A stretch of 64,000 bases of DNA, taken from Saccharothrix saharensis (GTDB taxonomy: Bacteria; Actinomycetota; Actinomycetes; Mycobacteriales; Pseudonocardiaceae). Positions 57,201 through 64,000 of the stretch are shown piece by piece. Under the pieces are notes generated by a model. It searched no databases, was not told the DNA's origin, and saw only the letters and a program-made list of their open reading frames with translations. The stretch is from the NCBI RefSeq assembly GCF_006716745.1, contig NZ_VFPP01000001.1, positions 1,612,001 through 1,676,000 of the forward strand, in the 5' to 3' direction. Positions within the stretch are counted from its first letter, which is position 1, and every line of letters starts with the position of its first letter. The translations under genes were made by a program, and so were the position numbers.

Positions 57201-58300
57201 CGGTCGAACTCCGACACCCAGATCGCCAGCGCGTCCTGGTCGTGGCCGTGCGTCCGGGCCACGGTCTCGTAGGACAGGCCGGGCGTCGCGGGCGGTGTGC
57301 CCAGGTAGGCCACCGTGACGTCGAACAACGGCCCGCGGCCCAGCTCGCCCAGCGGCATCCGCTGGTGCTTGAGCAACGCCCGGGTGTCCTGCCGCACCCG
57401 CGACAGCACCTCGTCCACGGTCGACCCGGCACCCGTGGCCACGCGCATCGGCAGCGTGTTGGCGAACTGGCCGACGGTCCGCTTGGCCCGGCCGCCCGCG
57501 CGGTTGAGCACCGGCACGCCGAGCACCACCTCGTCGACCTGGTGCACCTTCGCCAGGTACAGCGCGACGGCGGCGGAGAACACCACGAACGGGGACTCGC
57601 CGCGGTCGCGGATGGCGTTGACCAGCGACCGCTCCAGCGGGAACGAGTGGCGCCGCATCCGCCGGCCGCCCCGCGGGCTGCGCCGCGTGAACAGCACGGG
57701 CTCGACACCCGCCAGCGCCTGCCGGAAGAACTCGCGGTCCTCCTCGTGCCGTGCCGACCCCTCGTAGGTGTCCGCCGCGGTCAGCTCGGCGAACGACGGC
57801 GCGGTCTCGTCGGCGACGCCCAGGTACTCCTCGCGCACCCGCGCCAAGAACAGTTGCAAGCCCCACGCGTCACAGATGACGTGATGGGTGCGGACATATG
57901 CGTACACGCTCTCGCCCGCGTTCAGCAGGACGAGATCCACCAGCCGGTCACCGGTCAGGTCATAGGTAGTTGAAAATTCATCGCGGAACCACCGTTCCAC
58001 TTCGGATTCCCGATTCAGCCGCACCCGGCGAACCGTGAATTCCGCGTCGTCGGCGAGCCACTGGTACGGCTCCCCGTCGTCTTCGGAAAAGCGAAGTTTA
58101 AATGCGTCGGTCCGCCGCGCCGCCGTGACCATGGCCTGGACCAGGCGCTCCTGGTCCACCTCACCGCGGTAGCGGTCATAAATATAGACGGTGTACTGGT
58201 CCAGCCCCGGAAATTGAGCCCCGGCCACCCAGATGTCTCGTTGGTAAGGCGACAGTCGAAAACGAGCAGTACTACCCACCGAGCCCCCAGTGTGCTGCAC
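51257..58300 (-). CDS. Bimodular NRPS with thioesterase, acyl-starting
   Basis: This 2347-residue protein has order C1-A1-T1-C2-A2-T2-TE. C1 HHVICDAWG (~res 138) starts the chain, so an acyl donor is expected. A1 core near ~585, hand-read code DVWHFSLVDK (Ser). T1 GGDSI (~975). C2 HHAILDGWS (~1173). A2 FTSGSTG (~1615) with SFDMSFQEIF and NQYGPTETHQV, code about D-M-Q-V-V-S-Q-Q-V-K: proline-like Gln at the third position but otherwise non-standard. T2 NGGTS (~2012). TE GWSFGGF (~2143) with His in SGDHLVL. Prediction: acyl-Ser-X, X perhaps a cyclic imino acid. GTG at 58300 lacks a good ribosome site; GTG at 58279 after GGGGG is an alternative. Confidence 0.93.
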   Translation of the reverse strand: MQHTGGSVGSTARFRLSPYQRDIWVAGAQFPGLDQYTVYIYDRYRGEVDQERLVQAMVTAARRTDAFKLRFSEDDGEPYQWLADDAEFTVRRVRLNRESEVERWFRDEFSTTYDLTGDRLVDLVLLNAGESVYAYVRTHHVICDAWGLQLFLARVREEYLGVADETAPSFAELTAADTYEGSARHEEDREFFRQALAGVEPVLFTRRSPRGGRRMRRHSFPLERSLVNAIRDRGESPFVVFSAAVALYLAKVHQVDEVVLGVPVLNRAGGRAKRTVGQFANTLPMRVATGAGSTVDEVLSRVRQDTRALLKHQRMPLGELGRGPLFDVTVAYLGTPPATPGLSYETVARTHGHDQDALAIWVSEFDRTEDPRVDLECATDVFDADFPIEAAARHVLAYFRALATSTGVPVGELDPLSEQERHDLVHAHNATDAPFPDDVTLPELFARQAERTPDRVALVQPDGVTLTYAGLAARVNAVAAALRAQGVTRDDPVAVLVERGPHLLPAVLGAQLAGGAYVPVDPTYPAERVRLLLEDSGAKVALVGDVDVDAAALGSVGTVLRVADVASADPVQPLAAPDDLAYVIYTSGSTGRPKGVMVEHRSVVNRLWWMQRRYPIGEHDVLLQKTPVSFDVSVWELFWWGFTGARLSLLPPGAEKDPAEVLRAVERDGVTVIHFVPSMFAPLLELLEDDQGARRAASSLRLVFCSGEALPPAQVARFNRVFGDSARLVNLYGPTEATVDVSAYDCPPGTPARVPIGWPIDNIRLHVLDRAGRPQPVGAPGELHIGGVGVARGYLNRPELTAERFVPDHLTGAGTLYRTGDRARRLADGAIEYLGRVDDQVKIRGNRVEPGEVRDHVAALPGVREAAVVDRHSDALGTHLVAYYVADEDLDPAELRAVMARAVPEHLIPAFFTRIEAIPLSPNGKLDRTRLPEVVAAPRDGRPRTPVEAELARVWAEVLGVPEVGVHDNYFALGGDSIVMLRLRARAQRLGLRFEPADLMSHPTVAELAGRLSAAVAPEARLAPFELVSEVDRPRLSGLADAFPVNRLSLGLLFHSSRHPDSSVYHDVFRYRFAVGWDEQALRRAFGTVVARHPALRSSFDLASFSEPLQLVHEHVTGGLEVVDLRGRADAEDVISRHVEQRRFHRYEPDRAPLHLFTAFVRDDALDLVLSFHHAILDGWSVANVIVELMTLYRGDPAPPAAPSPAWQVREERRALTSPEAASYWADLLDGAAMTALDGFRAHEPVEEPRFASHRVDLPAELLDRVRATAAEHSLPVKSLVLAAHCLTLHLFARADTVVTGVVAHGRPDLPEADRMVGLFLNTVPVRTDVHGRSRLDVARELFRQERDGHGHRRFPLSAIQQAHGGVLQTAFNYVDLHVLEPLRELGDLRVWEETNFSLFVNVIADPVGDGTFLRVDTDGRTITRDQAALIADTYVGVLRQLVDDPHGSGFAFLAPRRDVVPHPEPLVDVVTRFTRQARATPDALAVTFGDEHAWTYQELERVSRSVATRLLAGGAAPGATIGVALNRSPEMIAVVWGVLRAGLVCVPLDVSYPAHRLALILDTARPYRVVAHPEHAHVAQDDAIVIPVADVTAEHDADVELPTPELDDLALLLFTSGSTGRPKGVELTHRMWAGYTQWQLRVPSGEPGLRTLQFAPLSFDMSFQEIFSTHCGGGELRLVTDETRLDPIALLRLLDRHAVQRVLLPAVAFQRLAEASNAVGVRPGALRVVVSSGEQMRITEEVRAFAAAVPGLMLENQYGPTETHQVTYHTLTGDPARFPDLPPIGRPLDGVEAQVLDADLRPLPVGVTGELFLGGDCLARGYHRAPDLTRERFLPHPWREGARLYRTGDLGRLLPDGSVIWLGRADTQVKVRGFRIEPAEVELAIMRQAERHTGLRGAAVVARRRPDGDAFLAAFLTGEADGVDMADLTGALRAELPEYMVPSYFGWLDAFPLTPSGKRDDAALRGIPLTRDDSTERVAPRDEYERNLAEVFTELLDVSEIGVDDDFFANGGTSLTAMRLVVTIEKRYGVGVPLAALVETPTVAGLAERLRVKSAVAEFDPLVPIRRDGDRPPLFLVHPLGGHVLCYLPIARHLPPDQPVYALQAAGSDQGSTPARSIEEMAASYLAAIRRVRPEGPYVLGGWSFGGFVAYEMARVLRAEDPDAVSELVLLDSITMRRDHEVTVGDDALMEFFYWELVWFERSLDAVEQLPAEFSEDEKLDRVLDRAMSAGVLPWGTSRATVKRLYELFRANWRALLDYRPPVTDLDVTLLRADGPLPDSLKPMHRAAGTLHAEPDNGWRHWTTGRLDVVTVSGDHLVLMEEPHVAGVADAITTLLSPNRAEGTAP

Positions 58301-58377
58301 CGAACATGATCCGCGATTCCGCGCCGGCTAGCGGGGCAACCGTATCAAGGCACCTGGCGCGATTCCAGCGAGGAGGT

Positions 58378-58400
58378 TTGTCACTTGGCACAATTGTCAC
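58378..58400. promoter_or_regulatory. Direct repeat upstream of the NRPS
   Basis: TTGTCAC occurs at 58378–58384 and 58394–58400, 16 bases apart, about 80–100 bases before the NRPS start and just after the PucR-type gene. It may be an activator site; evidence is only the repeat. Confidence 0.3.
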
Positions 58401-58429
58401 GCAGGACAACGGAGGGCGTTTCGCCCGGC

Positions 58430-59164
58430 TCAGCGCGGCGCCGCGAGCCCGTGGTGCGTGCGGCTGATGAGCGCGGCGAGCAGCTTCCCCGCGCCGGAGA
58501 CCGTCTGCGGGTGCAGGCCGGTCAGCGCGGCGATGCGGCGCAGCCGGTAGTCCACCGTGCGCGGGTGCACGGTCAGGTGCCGTGCCACCCGCTGCCGGTC
58601 CCGGTCGAACGCCAGGTACAGGTACAGCGTGTGGATGAAGTCCTGGTGGTCGGCCAGCGGGTCGAGCAGGGCCGTCATCGTGGACGACAGCTCACCGTTG
58701 GCGAGCATCGCCTCCTCCAGCGGGTGGGCGTCCACGCTGGTGGGGCTGGCCGCCAGGGCCAGGCTCGCGTACGTGGCCGCACGCCGCGCCTCGGCCACCA
58801 GTTGGTCGCGCTCGGCGCCCCGGCCGACCCGGGACACCCCGATCGGCAGGTTCGCGACCAGCTTCTCCAACCGGCGCACCAACCGGTCCTGCTCGGCGCG
58901 GACCGTGTGCGGGGACGAGCCGGACACCAGGGCGGTGACGCACCCCGGCGTGACGAGGTGGCCCGTGCAGCGGTCCAGCACGTCGGCGCACACCTGTCTG
59001 CGCCGGTCCGGCCCGTCCGCGCAGGTGGTGAAGTCGACCGTCACGGCCGCCAGGTGGGTGGCCTCCCCGACGACCGGCACGTCACCGTCGAGGTGCACGC
59101 GGACGCCGTGGTCTTGGGTCGGGATGAGCGGGGCAGGCTGCGGTAACTCCCGTTGCGGTGCCAT
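58430..59164 (-). CDS. PucR/CdaR-type transcriptional regulator
   Basis: This 244-residue protein has the C-terminal HTH_30 pattern: FIHTLYLYLAFDRDRQRVARHLTVHPRTVDYRLRRIAALTGL. The N-terminal ~170 residues are a ligand or GGDEF-like remnant domain of unknown specificity. GGGGGAAG precedes the ATG at 59164. It is directly upstream of and co-directional with the 15-kb NRPS operon, so it is the best candidate for its pathway-specific activator. Confidence 0.85.
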   Translation of the reverse strand: MAPQRELPQPAPLIPTQDHGVRVHLDGDVPVVGEATHLAAVTVDFTTCADGPDRRRQVCADVLDRCTGHLVTPGCVTALVSGSSPHTVRAEQDRLVRRLEKLVANLPIGVSRVGRGAERDQLVAEARRAATYASLALAASPTSVDAHPLEEAMLANGELSSTMTALLDPLADHQDFIHTLYLYLAFDRDRQRVARHLTVHPRTVDYRLRRIAALTGLHPQTVSGAGKLLAALISRTHHGLAAPR

Positions 59165-59351
59165 GAACACTTCCCCCAGGGTTCTGCGACGATGCACGGT
59201 TCGTCACGTTCGGTGACGAGCCTGGTACACGGCTTCGAGTCAACCAACCGCCACATGAGCGTGCACCCGTCCAGACGGACCAATAGGGAGCGCGTGTCAC
59301 CGACATCCGGGCTAAGGCACGGCGCCGGCGTTCCTGATAACGGGTGAGCGA

Positions 59352-60338
59352 TCAGCCCGAACGGCGGGCGACGAAAGTCGTCGGCAGCACCACGGGCTCC
59401 CGGCTCGGCGCCGCGCCCTCCAGCCGGGCCAGCAGCAGCCGTGCCGCGGCCTCGCCCATCTCCCGCATCGGCTGGCGCACGGTGGTCAGCTCCGCGTGCG
59501 CCGCGATGGGTATGTCGTCGAACCCGACCACCGCCACGTCCTCGGGCACCTTCCGCCCCGACGCGGCGAGCGCCCGCATCACGCCCAGTGCCGACAGGTC
59601 GTTCTGCGCGAACACCGCGTCGAACCGCAACCCCGTCGACAGCAACTTCTCGGTCGCCACCGCACCCCGGTCCGTCCCGAAGTCACCCTCCACGACCAAC
59701 CGCGGGTCGACGTGCACCCCCGCCTCCCCCAACGCGTCCAGGAACCCGTCCAACCGCTCCCGCACGCACCCGAAGTTCGCCGGCCCCGTCACCACGGCGA
59801 ACCCCGTCCGCCCCGCCGCCACCAGGTGCTGCGCCGCCGCCTGCGCACCCTCCCGGTTCGTCGTGCACACCGACGGGAACCCCGGTCGGCTCCCCCGGTC
59901 GTCGATCATGACCACGGGCAACCCCTGGTCGTGCAGCGTTTCGATGTAGCTCAACGTGTCCGGCGGCTCTATCACCAACAACCCGTCGAACGCCTTCGCC
60001 GACACGTGGCTGGCGAACTGCGCCAACGACTCGGCACCCCGGTTCACCGTGTACAGCAGCAGCCCGTACCCCTCCGCCTCCAACTCGTCGACCGCCCCCT
60101 GCACCACCTCACCGGTCCACGGCCAGGTCAACGAGGGCACCAACATCCCCACCGTGCGCGCCCGCCCCCGCGCCAACCCCACCGCCCGGGCACTGGGCAC
60201 GTACCCGACATCGGCGATGACCTGCCGCACCCGCGCCGCCGTCGCCGCGTCGACGTCCGGTTTGCCGTTGAGCACACGGGACACGGTCGCCTTGCTCACC
60301 TGGGCACGCTGGGCGACTTCGGCGATCGTCACTCGCAC
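59352..60338 (-). CDS. LacI family transcriptional regulator
   Basis: This 328-residue protein has the LacI HTH TIAEVAQRAQVSKATVSRVLNGK at the N-terminus and a periplasmic-binding-like sugar domain (VGMLVPSLTWPWTGEVVQGAVDELE, VAVVGFDDIPIAAHAELTTVRQPMREMG). A large palindrome lies 33–60 bases upstream. No sugar genes adjoin it, so its regulon beyond itself is unknown. Confidence 0.93.
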   Translation of the reverse strand: MRVTIAEVAQRAQVSKATVSRVLNGKPDVDAATAARVRQVIADVGYVPSARAVGLARGRARTVGMLVPSLTWPWTGEVVQGAVDELEAEGYGLLLYTVNRGAESLAQFASHVSAKAFDGLLVIEPPDTLSYIETLHDQGLPVVMIDDRGSRPGFPSVCTTNREGAQAAAQHLVAAGRTGFAVVTGPANFGCVRERLDGFLDALGEAGVHVDPRLVVEGDFGTDRGAVATEKLLSTGLRFDAVFAQNDLSALGVMRALAASGRKVPEDVAVVGFDDIPIAAHAELTTVRQPMREMGEAAARLLLARLEGAAPSREPVVLPTTFVARRSG

Positions 60339-60370
60339 TGTGCACTCCTCGACTACTGGTCCACGGCGAC

Positions 60371-60398
60371 CCGTAACCGGTACCGAAACCGGTTACGG
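60371..60398. promoter_or_regulatory. LacI operator palindrome
   Basis: CCGTAACCGGT (60371–60381) and its exact complement ACCGGTTACGG (60388–60398) flank six bases. Each arm contains the smaller palindrome ACCGGT, so two LacI-type half sites or two tandem operators are possible. Confidence 0.75.
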
Positions 60399-60589
60399 AC
60401 ACGCAGTCAACCGCCCCGTGCACACAGCGTCAAGACCCCGCCACCCCACCACAACCGGACACACCGGTCAGACGCACCCATCCGAGCCCCACCGCCCGAC
60501 CCGAACACCGGCGCGAAACCACGCTCGGCCCGCACACCAGCCGCCACGGACCCGCGGCCGGACCACCGAGCCGGACACCAACCCGGACG

Positions 60590-60826
60590 TCACGCCAGCA
60601 CCGCGCGCCCCTCGGGCGTCAACTCCGCCCGCACCCAGACCCCGGACGAGTCCCGCTGCGCCGGACGGACCAACCCGGCGTGCGCCAACTCCCGCGCCGC
60701 CACCTGGTCGCTGCACAGCAACCCGTCGACCTTCAGATCCGGCTCACTGCTCCGCGTCACCTCGGCCCGCCCCGCGGCGATCGCCCGCAGCAGCGCCCGT
60801 GCCCGGTGGTTCAACTCGTCATCCAT
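60590..60826 (-). CDS. Small hypothetical protein
   Basis: This 78-residue protein is charged, with a helix-rich pattern and GLLCSDQVAARELAHAGLVRP followed by VWVRAELTPEGRAVL. That resembles a small winged-helix (hot-dog of MarR-like proteins: helix, turn, two strands, LTPEGR). GGAAG precedes the ATG. No family is certain. Confidence 0.55.
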   Translation of the reverse strand: MDDELNHRARALLRAIAAGRAEVTRSSEPDLKVDGLLCSDQVAARELAHAGLVRPAQRDSSGVWVRAELTPEGRAVLA

Positions 60827-60899
60827 GATCTTCCGCCGTCGTCCCCGGAAAAGGTCGTGCACCCCTCTATCGCCGCAGCACCCCGAACCCTTACTTCGG

Positions 60900-60905
60900 T
60901 AGGGT
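60900..60905 (+). promoter_or_regulatory. -10 element for a probably leaderless MOSC gene
   Basis: TAGGGT lies seven bases before the ATG at 60913, with no ribosome site between. That is the spacing of leaderless actinobacterial mRNAs. Confidence 0.5.
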
Positions 60906-60912
60906 CGGTCCC

Positions 60913-61452
60913 ATGGGGACGATCACGGCCGTGAGCCGGAGCGGGGAGTACACGTTCACCAAGCCCAACCACGACTCGATCACGCTCCTCGCGGGTCTCG
61001 GCGTCGAGGGCGACGCGCACCAGGGCGTCACCGTGAAGCACCGGTCGCGCGTCAAGCGCGACCCCACCCAGCCGAACCTCCGCCAGGTGCACCTCATGCA
61101 CGCCGAACTGCACGACGAGCTGACCGCCAACGGCTTCCCGGTCGCACCGGGCCAACTGGGCGAGAACATCACCACCCGCGGCGTCGACCTGCTCGCGCTC
61201 CCCACCGGCACGCGCCTGCACCTGGGCTCCCGAGCCGTCATCGAGGTGACCGGCCTGCGCAACCCGTGCCCGCAGATCGAGGCGTTCCAAGCGGGTCTGC
61301 TGAAAGAGGTCGTCGGCCGCGACGAGGACGGCAACGTCGTCCGCAAGGCCGGCATCATGTCGATCGTCCTCGTGGGCGGCGAGGTCCGCCCCGGCGACGA
61401 GATCCGCGTGGAACTCCCCGCCGAACCCCACCGCGCCCTGTCCCCCGTCTGA
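60913..61452 (+). CDS. MOSC domain protein
   Basis: This 179-residue single MOSC domain has LAGLGVEGDAHQG, PGQLGENITTRGVDL and VTGLRNPCPQIEAF with the conserved Cys. MOSC proteins bind sulfur or molybdenum cofactor groups; single-domain members act in N-hydroxylated compound reduction or sulfur transfer. It is divergent from the small hypothetical gene. Its exact partner is unknown. Confidence 0.93.
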   Translation: MGTITAVSRSGEYTFTKPNHDSITLLAGLGVEGDAHQGVTVKHRSRVKRDPTQPNLRQVHLMHAELHDELTANGFPVAPGQLGENITTRGVDLLALPTGTRLHLGSRAVIEVTGLRNPCPQIEAFQAGLLKEVVGRDEDGNVVRKAGIMSIVLVGGEVRPGDEIRVELPAEPHRALSPV

Positions 61453-61585
61453 CAGGCAGCCCCCGAACGGCCCGCTACCGCGCGACCTTGATCGCCGCCG
61501 AGCACGGCGACGCCGTCCCGCCCACGCGACCCCTCGTCCGGATCGACCCACGACGTCCCGACCTCCCGCGACGAGCCGACCCGGC

Positions 61586-61591
61586 TACCCT
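61586..61591 (+). promoter_or_regulatory. -10 element for a probably leaderless SDR gene
   Basis: TACCCT lies eight bases before the GTG at 61600, with no ribosome site between. Confidence 0.45.
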
Positions 61592-61599
61592 CCGCACCC

Positions 61600-62349
61600 G
61601 TGACACGACTCCTCGAAGGCAAGGTCGCGCTCGTCACGGGAGCCGGCGGGCTCGTCGGGCGCGGGATCGCGATGCGGTTCGCGCGGGCCGGAGCGGCCGT
61701 GGTGGCGCACGCCAGGCACAGCGACGTCTCGGCGCTCGTCGCCGACATCACGGCGGCCGGTGGGCGGGCGACGGAGGCGCACGCCGACCTCGCCGACGAG
61801 CACGCCTGCCGCCGACTGGTCCGCGAGGCGGCCGAGTGGGGTGGCCGGTTGGACGCCGTGGTGAACAACGCCGGCGTGCAGCCGGTGCGGGGACTCGCGG
61901 GCATGACGGTGGCGCAGTGGCGTGAGGTGGTGGACTTCAACCTCACCAGTGCGTTCGGCTGCACCCAAGCGGCGGCGGAGGTGTTGCCGCCGGGTGGGTC
62001 GGTCACGCACGTCGCCTCGATCGAGGGCAGGCACCCCGCCGCCGGGCACGCGCACTACAGCGCGTCGAAGGCCGCGCTCATCATGCACGCGCGCTCGGCC
62101 GCGCTCGAGTACGGCCCGCGGGGCATCCGGGTCAACACCGTCTCCCCCGGCCTGATCGACCGACCGGGGCTCGCCGAGGACTGGCCCGACGGGGTGGACC
62201 GGTGGACCCGCGCGGCACCGCTGGGACGGCTCGGCCAACCCGAGGACGTTGGTGACGCCTGCGTTTTCCTCGCCTCGCCGATGGCGTCCTGGATCACCGG
62301 GAACGACCTGGTAGTCGACGGCGGGATCACCGCGCGACCCACTTGGTGA
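61600..62349 (+). CDS. Short-chain dehydrogenase/reductase
   Basis: This 249-residue SDR has all key sites: TGAGGLVGRGIA, VVNNAGVQ, Ser in VASIEG, catalytic YSASK and VNTVSPGLI. The C-terminal DLVVDGG is that of FabG-like oxidoreductases. The substrate cannot be named. Unlike the SDR in the NRPS cluster, the catalytic Lys is intact. Confidence 0.93.
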   Translation: MTRLLEGKVALVTGAGGLVGRGIAMRFARAGAAVVAHARHSDVSALVADITAAGGRATEAHADLADEHACRRLVREAAEWGGRLDAVVNNAGVQPVRGLAGMTVAQWREVVDFNLTSAFGCTQAAAEVLPPGGSVTHVASIEGRHPAAGHAHYSASKAALIMHARSAALEYGPRGIRVNTVSPGLIDRPGLAEDWPDGVDRWTRAAPLGRLGQPEDVGDACVFLASPMASWITGNDLVVDGGITARPTW

Positions 62350-62452
62350 GCTATTCGCGACGATTTGGAAATGTTAATTCACAGATTACTGCATCCCGGT
62401 GAGATGCGAATCCGCCCGAATATCCCCCACTCGATCGGGCCACCCCGTTGTC

Positions 62453-62848
62453 ATGCGACGAACACGAACCCTCATGGCTTCCTTGTTCGCCTCCGGCCTG
62501 CTGGCCGCTCCGCTGATCGCCACCGGCACGGCGTCCGCCGCGCCGCCGGAGACGGATCTCGTGCTGGCGGTCCACGAGGCGGAGACCGGGGTCGAGACGA
62601 CCCGGCTGACCTGCGACCCGGCTGCGGGCGAGCACCGGTTGGCGCAGGCCGCGTGCGGTGAGATCGAGGCCGCCGGCGGCGACTTCACGCAGTTGCCCGG
62701 CACCGACCCGCAGGTGTGCACCTTCGACTACCGCCCGGTGACCGCGATCGCGTTCGGTTCCTGGCGCGGTGAGCCGGTGCGTTATGTCCAGGAATTCCCG
62801 AACCGGTGCGTGATGGAGCAGGAGACCGGCACGGTTTTCTCGTTCTGA
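62453..62848 (+). CDS. Secreted subtilisin-inhibitor-like protein
   Basis: This 131-residue protein has a Sec signal peptide (RRTRTLMASLFASGLLAAPL to ASA) and the two disulfide Cys pairs of streptomycete subtilisin inhibitors: LTCDPAAGEH … AACGEI and VCTFDYRPVTA … PNRC. FGSWRGEPVRYVQEFPNRC closely follows the family. By alignment the reactive P1 residue would be Phe, suggesting a chymotrypsin- or subtilisin-type target. It may limit the strain's own extracellular proteases. No clear ribosome site; start chosen at the signal peptide. Confidence 0.87.
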   Translation: MRRTRTLMASLFASGLLAAPLIATGTASAAPPETDLVLAVHEAETGVETTRLTCDPAAGEHRLAQAACGEIEAAGGDFTQLPGTDPQVCTFDYRPVTAIAFGSWRGEPVRYVQEFPNRCVMEQETGTVFSF

Positions 62849-63042
62849 CCCAGCCCTGTCAATTGACGACGACCTCGTGGCCGAACCCGGCCGCGGGGTC
62901 GTCCGCACATTTGTCGGCTATTCAGCGTCACCACGCGACCACGGTGCGTGCGCCGGAGATGGTTGTTGTCGCGAAGGAGGTTAGCCCTCCGCCACGGGGG
63001 TAGGTGGGAGGGGAGAGCACCCCCGACCTTGAGGAGTCAGTC

Positions 63043-63762
63043 GTGGACGAGAACCAGGTGGGTGCGGTCCGCGAGACCGCCGGACAGGAGGGCACGGCCG
63101 TGGCGCAGCACGCCAGGCAGGCCGCCGGAGAGGTGCGTTCGACCGCGCGTGAGCAGGTCGGGCAGGTGGCCCACGAGGCGACGGGCCAGGCCAAGCACGT
63201 GGTGCGCGACATGCGGGAACGGGTCGCGACCGAGGCCGAGGAGCAGGCGCGGCGGGTGTCGCGGCAGATCGACCGGATCGCGGACGAGCTGGGCTCGATG
63301 GCCGACGGCTCCGGTCCCGACTCGCTGACCGCGGGTGCGTTGCGCCAGGTGTCCGACGCCGGTCGGCAGGCGGCGCGCTACCTCGACGAACGGGGCGCGC
63401 GCGGGCTGCTGGACACGGCCCAGGACTTCGCGCGGCGCAAGCCGGGCACGTTCCTGATCGGCGCGGCGGTGGCCGGTTTCCTGGTCGCCCGCACCGCGAA
63501 GAGCCTGAACGCGCCCGACCGGTCGCAGTCCCACCGGCCGCAGGCGCAGCCGCAGCCGCAGCCGCAGCACGGGTACACGGACATGACGCCGACCACGCCG
63601 GTGACCACGCCGAGCGCCGTGCCGCCGTCGTCGCCGTCGCCCGCGCCCACCCCGATGCCGTCCGAGTACGGCACGTTGGCGCCGCAGATCCCGGCGGACC
63701 ACCCGACGCCGTCGCCGCGCGCCCCCTACCAGCCGGAGGGATCGCGGTATGTCCAGCGCTGA
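63043..63762 (+). CDS. Helical protein with Pro-rich tail, upstream of a holin-X gene
   Basis: In this 239-residue protein the first ~105 residues are amphipathic, Ala/Glu/Gln-rich helix with possible coiled coil (AVAQHARQAAGEVRSTAREQ … RERVATEAEEQ). A short hydrophobic segment FLIGAAVAGFLVA follows, then a Pro/Gln-rich tail. GAGGAG lies seven bases before GTG 63043. The end overlaps the holin-X start. Such pairs are common in actinomycetes and are thought to act at the membrane under stress; exact function unknown. Confidence 0.8.
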   Translation: MDENQVGAVRETAGQEGTAVAQHARQAAGEVRSTAREQVGQVAHEATGQAKHVVRDMRERVATEAEEQARRVSRQIDRIADELGSMADGSGPDSLTAGALRQVSDAGRQAARYLDERGARGLLDTAQDFARRKPGTFLIGAAVAGFLVARTAKSLNAPDRSQSHRPQAQPQPQPQHGYTDMTPTTPVTTPSAVPPSSPSPAPTPMPSEYGTLAPQIPADHPTPSPRAPYQPEGSRYVQR

Positions 63763-64000
63763 GACGCGGATGACGGGCGGCCGGGTGCCGGAGACCCGCA
63801 TGCCGACCGGCGGCGCGGTGCCGCCTGCCGGGGCGATGCCCCCACCCGGCGCCGTGCCACCACCCGGCTCGGTGCCCCACGGTGGCGCGACGCCGCACGG
63901 TGCCGTGCCCGCCGACGAGGACACCTCGTTGGGGCAGCTCATCGGCGACCTGACCGAGGACCTGTCACGGCTGATGCGCCAGGAGCTCGAACTGGCCAAG
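63749..64000 (+). CDS. Actinobacterial holin-X (phage holin superfamily) protein, 3' end outside window
   Basis: The first 84 residues are a Pro/Gly-rich N-terminal part followed by TSLGQLIGDLTEDLSRLMRQ and E-L-E-L-A-K, the conserved start of holin-X (phage holin family 3-like) domains. The membrane helices lie beyond the window. It overlaps the previous gene by 14 bases. Confidence 0.85.
   Translation, partial: MSSAETRMTGGRVPETRMPTGGAVPPAGAMPPPGAVPPPGSVPHGGATPHGAVPADEDTSLGQLIGDLTEDLSRLMRQELELAK

Noticed and set aside
54779..57973. Plus-strand open frame of about 1060 residues opposite the bimodular NRPS
   Set aside because: Shadow of the NRPS: no motif, Arg/His-rich, no start signal.

Overview
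This window is high-GC actinomycete chromosome. GTG starts, 1–4 base gene overlaps, IdeR/DmdR-type iron boxes, a ClgR-type palindrome, a snapalysin, a subtilisin-inhibitor-like protein and an MbtH protein all fit a filamentous actinomycete, perhaps of the Pseudonocardiales; that rank is inference. I saw no rRNA, tRNA, CRISPR array or insertion sequence.

Layout. (1) 1–7.1 kb, plus strand: a tight operon with a WD40 protein (cut by the window start), a stand-alone GTP cyclohydrolase II, a two-gene ABC transporter, an unrecognised small protein and a two-domain glycosyltransferase, then a VOC protein. (2) 7.2–15.1 kb: a WXG-type protein coupled to a putative secreted zinc peptidase, a methyltransferase, three regulators with visible operators or an operator-bearing promoter, a GNAT enzyme, a snapalysin and small membrane proteins. 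(3) 15.2–20.6 kb: a 1780-residue protein with an HTH, a NACHT-like NTPase and HEAT-like repeats. (4) 20.6–40.1 kb: a siderophore cluster with MbtH, a four-module NRPS, an iron-siderophore binding lipoprotein, an ornithine N-hydroxylase and a heterodimeric ABC transporter, with three iron boxes. Module order and adenylation codes (X1–Ser–N-hydroxyornithine–X4, with X1 and X4 alike) match the plan of erythrochelin-type hydroxamate siderophores. (5) 40.2–59.2 kb: a second biosynthetic cluster, almost all on the minus strand. It holds a bimodular NRPS with thioesterase, an FAD monooxygenase, a PapA5-like acyltransferase, an altered SDR, a P450, an NTF2-like protein, a KAS III, an ACP, an acyl-CoA dehydrogenase and a methyltransferase. 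A lone clpP and an MFS exporter follow, with a PucR-type regulator at the head. (6) 59.3–64 kb: a LacI regulator, a MOSC protein, an SDR, a protease-inhibitor-like protein and the start of a holin-X operon.

The most interesting part is region 5. A bimodular acyl-starting NRPS (Ser, then a proline-like but non-standard code) translationally coupled to an FAD monooxygenase is the core of bacterial pyrrolizidine/azabicyclene pathways. A duplicated clpP beside the cluster is the self-resistance mark reported for the ClpP-inhibiting clipibicyclene family. The extra KAS III/ACP/dehydrogenase, P450, methyltransferase and acyltransferase genes suggest a decorated, possibly new, ClpP-targeting product. 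This is inference from gene content and motifs, not a demonstrated product.
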